Positions 1 to 5,488 of a stretch of DNA of 7,202 bases are shown here, in pieces. The stretch is from Planctomycetota bacterium. Its GTDB lineage: Bacteria > Planctomycetota > UBA11346. The stretch covers positions 1 to 7,202 of the forward strand of contig JACDEN010000126.1 in NCBI GenBank assembly GCA_013816415.1. Reading direction: 5' to 3'. The translations under genes and the position numbers were made by a program. The first letter of the stretch is position 1. The number at the start of each line of letters is the position of its first letter. The notes under the pieces were generated by a model. It did not search any database and was not told the DNA's origin. It saw nothing but the letters and a program-made list of their open reading frames with translations.

Positions 1-150
1 GTGAAACCGTTGGCGACGATCTCACGCGAGCTCGGCTACTGCGACGAATTCTTCTTCGGCCGCCAATTCAAGCGCGTGACCGGCCTCACCCCGGCGCGCT
101 TCCGCCGCGAATTCCGCGGCGGTCGTCAGCCGCCACGACCGAAGCCCTGA
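1..150 (+). CDS. AraC-family transcriptional regulator, C-terminal fragment (cut by window edge)
   Basis: Reading frame 1 is open from base 1 to a TGA at 148-150 and encodes 49 residues. They match the second helix-turn-helix of the AraC/XylS DNA-binding domain: an ISRELGY helix (the usual IA..LGY), then EFFFGRQFKRVTG, then the closing TPARFRREF, which corresponds to the family's G.SP..YR signature. The N-terminal effector domain and first helix-turn-helix lie outside the window, so the ligand and targets cannot be inferred. The short basic, proline-rich tail after the domain is normal. The gene converges on the TPR gene at 203-1678 across 52 bases. Assignment of the fold is secure. Confidence 0.88.
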   Translation: MKPLATISRELGYCDEFFFGRQFKRVTGLTPARFRREFRGGRQPPRPKP

Positions 151-167
151 ACGCGCCCGACGCCGTC

Positions 168-210
168 GGTGGCTCCTCCACCACCAACCACCAACCAGCC
201 CCTCAGGGCT
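168..210. terminator. Short hairpins in the convergent spacer (weak bidirectional terminator candidates)
   Basis: Two small inverted repeats lie at the 3' ends of the converging AraC and TPR genes: GGTGG-CTCCT-CCACC at 168-182, and AGCCC-CTCA-GGGCT at 197-210, which overlaps the TPR stop codon. Neither is followed by a T tract on either strand, so neither is a classical intrinsic terminator. Position is the main argument. Confidence 0.25.
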
Positions 211-1678
211 CCCCTGCCGGCGACAGCACCTGTTGCACGCGCTCGAGCAGATCCTGCTCGCCTTCGGACAGGGCGAGGCCCGCCGCCTGGCGCAGCCATG
301 GCAATGCGCCAGCGCGATCGCCCGCGTTCACCAGGGCTTCGCCGAGGACGCACAGGTTCCATGCGCGTGCGCTGGTGTCGGCGCTGGCCGCGAATTTCGC
401 TTCAGCCGCCTCGAAGATCGGGATCGCGAACAGCCACGAACCCATGGGATTGAGGGTCGGATCAAGGCAGATCCCCTGGCTGTAGAGGTCGTGCGCCTGC
501 GCCGGGGCGTCACCATCGAGGCCATGCGCGGCGGCCGCTGCGCCGAACGCGGCGGCGGACCTTCCCCAGTCGCTCTCGTCGACGACGTACGGTTCCCGCC
601 CGTCCGGCTCGGACAGGCGATCCGGAACGTCGGGATAACGGCACCACGCCAAAGAGGCGAAGCTGTCGCCGGCGCCGCCCCAATCTCCGGCGCGTTGGCT
701 GGCGGCGGCGGCGAGCTGGAACAGGCGCATCGCCTTGGCGCGGTCTCCGGAACCGTCCCGGTCGGGCTGGAACCACGTTCCCATGAGATTCAGGCAGCGG
801 CCGCGGCGCGCGTGGTCGCCGATCCTGGCAAAGAGTTCGGCGGCGGCGGTCATCTCCTGCTCGGCGGCGTTCAGGTCGCCACCCGTATCGGCGGCCGACG
901 CTTCGAGGCGCATCATCACGCCACGGCCGCGGTCGTCGCCGCATGCCGCGCGTGCGGCGGCGGCATGCGCGAAGAGCTGGCGCGCTGCGGCCCAATCCGG
1001 CGCCTCGAGATATTCGAGGCACGACAGGTAGGCGTCTGCGCGCCCTTCGACGAGCAGGAGATCGTCGCCGTCGAAGCCCATCGCCGCCAGAGAGCGCGCG
1101 GCGCTGGCGGCCAGCGAGCGCGCGCGCGCCACCTGCTCCGGCTCGCCATCCTGCATCAGCACGCATGCGGCGTCCAGGAGCGCCATCGGCGACGGGTCGG
1201 CGGTGAGCAGGAGATCCTCGAGCGCCTCCATCTGCTGCTGATCGCGGAACGAGGAGCTGATGCCGGGCATGCCGTCGAGGCGGTTGATCCACAGCTGCGC
1301 ATGCAGGGCGCCGGCGGTCGTCGTGCCGACGCTTTCCTCCGAACGGCTCCAGACCGCCAGTTCGGGCCGATCGACCTCGACGCGACGCATCGCATCGAAC
1401 CAGCCGAGATCGACCAGTCGCGACGCAGCTGCGAGCGATCCGGCGTTCGCCGCCGCGACCAGCAGATCGCGGTGGGACGCGCGGGAGAGGTCGTGCGGCG
1501 CTTTGAGATCGGCCGCCAGCCGACCCTCGAGTATCGTGCGCACGGATGCGGCATGCGCGCCCGCGCTCGCGGCGTGCCGGGTCAGGCTCGCCAGCAGCGG
1601 AGCGTCGCTGGCGATGAGCCCAGGCGAAGCCAGCGCGACGATGGCTGCGAGCAAGGGTTTCAGAAGGTCAGCGTCCAT
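203..1678 (-). CDS. TPR-like helical-repeat protein
   Basis: This is an alanine-rich, almost wholly helical protein of 491 residues. From roughly residue 175 to the C-terminus it shows antiparallel helix pairs in the style of tetratricopeptide repeats. Examples are AARQLFAHAAAARAACGD, AEQEMTAAAELFARIGDHAR, AMRLFQLAAAASQRAGD and, near the end, LGEALVNAGDRAGALPWLRQA. Such solenoids are usually scaffolds for protein-protein contacts; no catalytic motif is seen and no specific function can be given. The N-terminus has a hydrophobic stretch (about residues 5-21) but begins with acidic residues rather than Lys/Arg, so an export signal is doubtful. The ATG at 1678 was chosen over one 39 bases upstream because the extra residues (MDAQPPICIIRVA) look like untranslated DNA and that start has no ribosome site; a weak GGGTGG precedes the chosen start. 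It is divergent from the HEAT gene at 1784. Confidence 0.8.
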   Translation of the reverse strand: MDADLLKPLLAAIVALASPGLIASDAPLLASLTRHAASAGAHAASVRTILEGRLAADLKAPHDLSRASHRDLLVAAANAGSLAAASRLVDLGWFDAMRRVEVDRPELAVWSRSEESVGTTTAGALHAQLWINRLDGMPGISSSFRDQQQMEALEDLLLTADPSPMALLDAACVLMQDGEPEQVARARSLAASAARSLAAMGFDGDDLLLVEGRADAYLSCLEYLEAPDWAAARQLFAHAAAARAACGDDRGRGVMMRLEASAADTGGDLNAAEQEMTAAAELFARIGDHARRGRCLNLMGTWFQPDRDGSGDRAKAMRLFQLAAAASQRAGDWGGAGDSFASLAWCRYPDVPDRLSEPDGREPYVVDESDWGRSAAAFGAAAAAHGLDGDAPAQAHDLYSQGICLDPTLNPMGSWLFAIPIFEAAEAKFAASADTSARAWNLCVLGEALVNAGDRAGALPWLRQAAGLALSEGEQDLLERVQQVLSPAGEP

Positions 1679-1774
1679 GGCCACCCGAATGATACAGATC
1701 GGCGGCTGAGCGTCCATTTGGATGCGGCAGCGCAGTGGCGCGGCGTCCTATCTCATGCATCCTGTGGCTGTCCC

Positions 1775-1780
1775 GAGAGG
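1775..1780 (+). promoter_or_regulatory. Ribosome binding site for the HEAT-repeat gene
   Basis: GAGAGG stands three bases before the ATG at 1784. The spacing is short, but it is the only purine-rich Shine-Dalgarno-like run nearby. It fixes the start in an open frame that otherwise runs far upstream, antisense to the TPR gene. Confidence 0.5.
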
Positions 1781-1783
1781 TCC

Positions 1784-3073
1784 ATGCGCCCCTACGTAGC
1801 TGTCGTCATCCTGGTGCTGCTCCTGAGCGCGGTCGCGCGTCCTGCGACCACGGCAGCCGACGTGTCGATCGACGATCCGAAACCGCTGACCGCGGACGAG
1901 AAGGAGCGCCTCGGCGAGCTGCTCGAGCAGCTCCGCTCGTCCCGCGATCCGGTGCTCAAGCTGACGCCGCTGAGCCGGGTGGTCGACTTGGGGCCAGCCG
2001 CGATCGAGGCGGCGCTTCCGGACCTGATGCCGCTGCTCGACACCAGGAACGGCGGGCTGCGGCACGACGTGCTGGCGGCATTGCGACCGCCGGTGCGCCT
2101 CGCCAACGACCAGATGCAGCGCATCGAGCGCCTGCGCGCCGATCCGGACGAGAGCGTGCGCCAGCTCGCGAATACGCTGATGAACGAGATCCGCGTCTAC
2201 CGCGACCAGGTGGCCGCGCAGCGGAAGCTCGCGCTCACCGGCCAGCTCTCGACCAAGCAGCTCCTCGAGGCGCTCGGCGGAGAGGATCTGAAGAAGCGCG
2301 AGGATGCGAACCGGGTCGTGCGTCAGCGTTCCCAGGACGATCCGGAATTCAGGCGCGAGATCGCCGGCCAGACCGCCAAGCTCGGAAAACTCGCGCGCAG
2401 TCCCGACGCCTCGGTGCGCGTCACCGTCATGCTGCTCTACGAACGGTGCTTCAATCCGCTTCCCTTGGCGGCGGTTCCCGTGGTGAGCGCCACCGCTGCC
2501 GACACCGAGGACGACGTGGCCACCGCCGCGCTCGCCGCGCTCGCGCACGCCCCGTCTTCGAATGCCGATGCGATCGCCGCAGCCAGGCTGGCGATCACGC
2601 GCACCGGCCGGGTCCAGGGCCGCGCCCTCTCCACGCTCGCCACCCTCGGCACCTGCGACGACGAGATCCTGGCGATCGCGCGCCAGATCCTCGAGAACAG
2701 TTCGGCCGAGGCCTGGCGCGGCGCCTGCGCGATCATCGTCACCAACCGTCAGCGTCTTCCCGATGTGGTCGAACGTCTGGCGTCGGCGGTCGCCGACCGC
2801 ACCTGCGATCCCGAATCGCGCGCCGAGGCGATGAAGGCGTTCGCGGTCGCGGCGGCTCCCGAGCGATCGATCAAGGACCTGTCCCGCGTGCTCGACAATG
2901 CCAGAGTCGAGGACGCGCGCTCGCGCAGCGCGGCCTGCACCGCGTTGATGGTGATGGCGGAAGATGCCCGACCCGCGCTGCCGTTGTTGAACCGCATCGC
3001 GAAGGCTGACAACGACGACAGCGAAGTGCGCAAGGCTGCCAAAGCCGCGATCGAAGTGATCGGCCGGAATTAG
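1784..3073 (+). CDS. Exported HEAT-repeat protein
   Basis: The protein has 429 residues. Residues 1-25 form a classic signal peptide: MRPY, a hydrophobic core VAVVILVLLLSAVA, then a likely cleavage near ATTAA/DVS, so the mature protein should be periplasmic or secreted. The rest is helical with HEAT-like repeats. Recognisable units include ADPDESVRQLANTLMNEI (about residues 120-140), a unit around SPDASVRVTVMLLYE (about 205-220), and a C-terminal one ending DDSEVRKAAKAAIEVIG (about 410-427). HEAT solenoids usually bind other proteins; no enzyme motif is visible. The frame is open upstream to base 233, but that stretch is the antisense of the TPR gene. The signal peptide plus ribosome site place the start at 1784. 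It shares a 105-base divergent region with the TPR gene, which may mean joint regulation, though no clear promoter was identified there. Confidence 0.85.
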   Translation: MRPYVAVVILVLLLSAVARPATTAADVSIDDPKPLTADEKERLGELLEQLRSSRDPVLKLTPLSRVVDLGPAAIEAALPDLMPLLDTRNGGLRHDVLAALRPPVRLANDQMQRIERLRADPDESVRQLANTLMNEIRVYRDQVAAQRKLALTGQLSTKQLLEALGGEDLKKREDANRVVRQRSQDDPEFRREIAGQTAKLGKLARSPDASVRVTVMLLYERCFNPLPLAAVPVVSATAADTEDDVATAALAALAHAPSSNADAIAAARLAITRTGRVQGRALSTLATLGTCDDEILAIARQILENSSAEAWRGACAIIVTNRQRLPDVVERLASAVADRTCDPESRAEAMKAFAVAAAPERSIKDLSRVLDNARVEDARSRSAACTALMVMAEDARPALPLLNRIAKADNDDSEVRKAAKAAIEVIGRN

Positions 3074-3203
3074 TCCCTGATTGCCTGAGAACGCTGAAGG
3101 AAAACGGTTCTACCGACCTTAGCTTGGGTATTTTCCTCCCGAGACAGGAACGTCTGTCATGATTAATTCGGGAACCACTACGGCCCTTCTTCGTCTGAGT
3201 CAT

Positions 3204-3865
3204 CCCTGGTACATCAGTCGCATCGATCTTGATGTCGTAGGTCGTCACTAAATCGGAACATTGCTGCCACAGGGGTTTCGTGGCCGCGATGCCTTCGTCA
3301 TCGCGCCATGAAATCCCATCTTGGATCCTCGGTGGAATCCAAACTGAGAAAGGGCGTTCATCCTCTAGAAGATGTCCACGAGGTGCTGGATCCCCGTTCG
3401 TGACTGTTCCCAGGATTGCGGCACTTCCTGGCGGTAGTAGTCGAGATCCGCGTCATCTTGCTCGCCCACCCGCGCGATGAGGTCATCGAACGCCGACTTC
3501 AAGAAAGCGAAGTTGTCGCTCAAGGTAGTGCAGCGGCGTCGCGATCTCGCTGTTCAAGCCGTTGGTGAAATTGGTGATCGCGACGATGCGCTCGGTCTTG
3601 TTGCGTTCTTGAGCGAAATGTTTCCGTTCGGCTGCGGCGATGATCTTCCGAGCAACGGCATGATCATCCTCTCCCTTAGAGGATGAAGCCATCCGCTCCG
3701 GCGCGAAGAAGCTCCCATGCCAAGGGCTCCTCTTCGGGAGGCACGTTGAGGATGATGGCGATGTCCGATGCGGAGGCACATAGGGAATCGAACGTCGCTC
3801 GGCCGGCGCTGTCCGGTAAGCTCAAATCAGAGAGTGTAGCACATGATACCAGCAAGGACGTCAAA
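3204..3865 (-). pseudogene. Decayed receiver/histidine-kinase hybrid gene
   Basis: The minus strand holds consecutive fragments of one two-component protein in shifting frames. First is the second half of a receiver domain (DLSLPDSAG with its Asp at 3826-3828, then LRAGADGF). A one-base shift near 3672 leads into KGEDDHAVARKIIAAAERK, the usual link after such receivers. Next is a dimerisation region, NSEIATPLHYL, resembling the family pattern HEINTP.QY. The phospho-accepting His is Ser (codon 3549-3551). A second shift near 3521 gives SDNFAFLKSAFDDL and later YYRQEVPQSWEQS. A TAG at 3365-3367 follows, then GSK, a third shift near 3303 and EGIAATKPLWQQCSDLV. The ATPase domain is absent, as is the first half of the receiver. 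The assignment rests on recognition of family motifs; exact breakpoints are approximate. It cannot encode a working kinase. The remaining 3074-3203 bases show nothing recognisable. Confidence 0.75.
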
Positions 3866-3902
3866 CGGAAAACGTCCGAAGTTGTACCTAGGAACCAAAT
3901 TT

Positions 3903-3908
3903 AGAGGG
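3903..3908 (+). promoter_or_regulatory. Possible ribosome binding site for the GYF-domain gene
   Basis: AGAGGG lies 13 bases before the ATG at 3922, longer than the usual 5-9 spacing. It is the only Shine-Dalgarno-like sequence close to this start, so initiation may be weak. Confidence 0.35.
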
Positions 3909-3921
3909 TATACATTCATCG

Positions 3922-4278
3922 ATGCCAGAAGCCGAGCCTCAGTACTACGTTTATGATGGACACGGATGGACCGGTCCATTCGTTGTGGCCCAGATCAAAG
4001 ACTTCCTCACTGATGGCCAATTCGCCGTGGAAACCAGCATTTTTGAACCCGAAGGGCAGGTGAAGACGACGATCGGGGCCCTCCTCCAGTTGACCGAGGC
4101 TGAAGATCCCGACCGCAAGACCGAGACGCGGCTCACTGTCATCAGTCAACCAACCGTCGAGCGACTCCATGAGCGACAATCGCCTGGAGTTGTGGTCCCC
4201 CCAGGATTGCTGGCCGTTTCAGGCGCAATCGACATGAATGAATCATCCCCCCCCTTGCAGCAAATGTATCAATCGTAA
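3922..4278 (+). CDS. GYF_2-like domain protein (probably the N-terminal part of a longer frameshifted protein)
   Basis: As read, this encodes 118 residues. Residues 7-53 resemble the bacterial GYF_2 domain: an aromatic opening QYYVYDGHGWTGPF (the WYY...G...GPF pattern), a helix VVAQIKDFLTDGQF, then VETSIFEPEG, matching the V/LVW..G strand. GYF domains bind proline-rich peptides, and in bacteria they often sit at one end of membrane proteins. After the domain comes a polar linker. The last eight residues, after the C8 run at 4247-4254, look out of frame. The neighbouring frame, a -1 shift away, carries a coiled coil that begins before this ORF's stop. The natural product is therefore probably GYF domain plus coiled coil plus membrane anchor, about 418 residues in all. 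The domain call is by pattern only. Confidence 0.7.
   Translation: MPEAEPQYYVYDGHGWTGPFVVAQIKDFLTDGQFAVETSIFEPEGQVKTTIGALLQLTEAEDPDRKTETRLTVISQPTVERLHERQSPGVVVPPGLLAVSGAIDMNESSPPLQQMYQS
4247..4254 (+). other. C8 homopolymer at the junction of two reading frames
   Basis: Eight consecutive C bases lie in the GYF frame as TCC CCC CCC TTG. A one-base backward slip, or one extra C, moves reading into the frame of the coiled-coil ORF, continuing CTT GCA GCA AAT. The downstream frame has a TGA at 4239-4241 and no ATG, GTG or TTG from there to the first heptad at 4272, so entry must occur in this short interval. The C run is the only slippery sequence in it. Confidence 0.7.
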
Positions 4279-4334
4279 CCGCTCAATCTGAACTGCGACG
4301 CCTGCAGACGGAACTGGACGACGCTCACAGCGAG

Positions 4335-5177
4335 ATGCACGAGTATCATGCATCCCTCGCGGCCGCGCGTAAGCGCATCGCCGAAGAGCGGGATCGGAAC
4401 CGGCAGTTGCGGTCAGCCATGGTGCCGGCTCAGCGCGACGACACGCCGAAGCCCATGGAAGCATCGAGCACTAACGAGACGCTACTCACGAACAGGCTCG
4501 ATCATGCTCTCGCCCTCAATTGCACGCAGGGCAGGCTGGTGCGCCGCTTCCGGCGACGTTTGGCCAGGGCGCGACGGAGGATCGCCCGCCTGGAGGGTCG
4601 GATCGACCAAATGGAAGAATCGTTGAGTGGCGCCGACGGAGCGATGGCAGGCTCATGGATCACAGCCACGCCGGATCGTAAACCACCCGTGCAATCCAAC
4701 GAAGGAGTGCGGGCGGGCATCGTTGATAGCAGAGACGACATCGACATCGCCGAACCCGTGGCGAGGCAACCGGCACCGCGTCAGGCAGATCCTGGCGATG
4801 GGAGACCCGCGACAGCGTTTTTTCCGTCAAAATCTACCCAGCGGCTGGCGCAATCACAGGCGCAACGGCGAGACCGGGTTACCGCATCCCCTCCAAGATC
4901 CTCATCGACCAGCGACGACGCCAAGGAGTACCAGCCGACAGTGGTTGATGCGCCGCGAGCGCAACGGTTGGAGACGATCCGGTGGCCAAGGAACCGAGGG
5001 CTGTTTACCTTCGTCAAGCGCTTCGCATTCCTTTCACGACTCAGCCGCGGTCAGGTGGCGCTGTTGACCGTGCCTCCGGTAATGTTCCTCACTGCCGCGA
5101 GCATCGTGTTCCTGCCCATCGCTGCTCCGGTCAGCGCTAGACCGAGCTTCCCCCACAATCTACCTAACTCCTTGTGA
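4335..5177 (+). CDS. Coiled-coil protein with C-terminal membrane segment
   Basis: From the first in-frame Met this gives 280 residues, but the frame is open from 4242 and the coiled coil starts about 21 residues before that Met. Hydrophobic residues follow a regular 3-4 spacing from Ile (4272-4274) through Leu, Leu, Leu, Ala, Met, Tyr, Leu, Ala to Ile. Met 4335 falls inside a heptad and has no good ribosome site, so it is probably not the true start. A second helical, Arg-rich coil follows (about residues 48-97, including LARARRRIARLEGRIDQMEE). Residues 100-220 are polar and low in structure. Residues about 241-263 (VALLTVPPVMFLTAASIVFL) form one transmembrane helix, preceded by basic residues, which suggests a cytoplasmic N-terminus. 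The short tail APVSARPSF resembles the start of a Wzz-type periplasmic domain, then stops. Function unknown; a link to the co-polymerase downstream is likely. Confidence 0.65.
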   Translation: MHEYHASLAAARKRIAEERDRNRQLRSAMVPAQRDDTPKPMEASSTNETLLTNRLDHALALNCTQGRLVRRFRRRLARARRRIARLEGRIDQMEESLSGADGAMAGSWITATPDRKPPVQSNEGVRAGIVDSRDDIDIAEPVARQPAPRQADPGDGRPATAFFPSKSTQRLAQSQAQRRDRVTASPPRSSSTSDDAKEYQPTVVDAPRAQRLETIRWPRNRGLFTFVKRFAFLSRLSRGQVALLTVPPVMFLTAASIVFLPIAAPVSARPSFPHNLPNSL

Positions 5178-5335
5178 AATCTCAACCGCGTACCCATGTA
5201 CTGGGTACATTTTACAATGAACTTGACTCCGTCTCTGATTTCTTGAAAAGCTCAGCTTTACCGACGAAATGCGCAAATCCATAGATGTACCCATGTGCGT
5301 TTTCGAAAGCCTCTGCTTTTACCGCATCTCCGTGA
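5178..5335. other. Less GC-rich intergenic island with short repeats
   Basis: These 158 bases are visibly richer in A and T than the flanking genes and have no convincing coding potential on the plus strand. They contain GTACCCATGT twice (5190-5199 and 5287-5296), the first copy being half of a perfect 7-base inverted repeat. The island sits exactly where the N-terminal half of a co-polymerase would be expected, between a membrane helix and the co-polymerase coiled-coil region. It may mark a deletion or replacement scar. A minus-strand frame reads through it (5212-5415), but its product was not recognised. Confidence 0.5.
5190..5214 (+). terminator. Hairpin followed by ATTTT, weak terminator candidate
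   Basis: GTACCCA (5190-5196) pairs perfectly with TGGGTAC (5202-5208) around the loop TGTAC, followed by ATTTTA. It lies 13 bases after the stop of the coiled-coil gene. The stem is only 7 bases with modest GC and the T run is only four, so it is weak. It could equally be an operator-like palindrome. Confidence 0.35.
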
Positions 5336-5488
5336 CCTGATGGGGGGAAGCTCGGCCTAAGCAATGCGCGGGACGACAAGCAGCGGGGCACTGCCGCGAT
5401 CGACTTCCTCGCCACTCAGGTCCTCGATGCCCGGCGGAAGCTCGAAAGCGCTCGCGACCTCGAGTGCGCCTTCCGTGCGGATCATCGC

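Noticed and set aside
1..150. The two AraC fragments at the window edges as a repeat or duplication
   Set aside because: They share only the family signature; the residues and DNA differ clearly.
233..1783. A plus-strand frame open for more than 500 codons across the TPR gene and continuous with the HEAT gene
   Set aside because: It is the antisense of a gene with clear helical-repeat sequence. Its translation is Arg/Gly/Ala-rich with no domain, and the signal peptide and ribosome site put the real start at 1784. Long antisense frames are common in GC-rich DNA.
1748..2548. Minus-strand open frame of 266 codons inside the HEAT gene
   Set aside because: Composition is His/Arg/Glu-rich without any motif, and it lies wholly opposite a gene with a signal peptide and HEAT repeats.
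3280..3686. Two short plus-strand open frames in the gap before the GYF gene
   Set aside because: They are antisense to the kinase pseudogene, have no ribosome site and show no recognisable domain.
3882..3915. TTGTAC ... TATACA as a promoter for the GYF gene
   Set aside because: The spacer is 21 bases, too long for a standard promoter, and the -10-like box would leave almost no leader.
5212..5415. Minus-strand frame of 67 codons across the AT-richer island
   Set aside because: The stretch around KAEAFENAHGYIYGF looks somewhat protein-like, but no family was recognised, half of it is antisense to co-polymerase sequence and there is no clear ribosome site.
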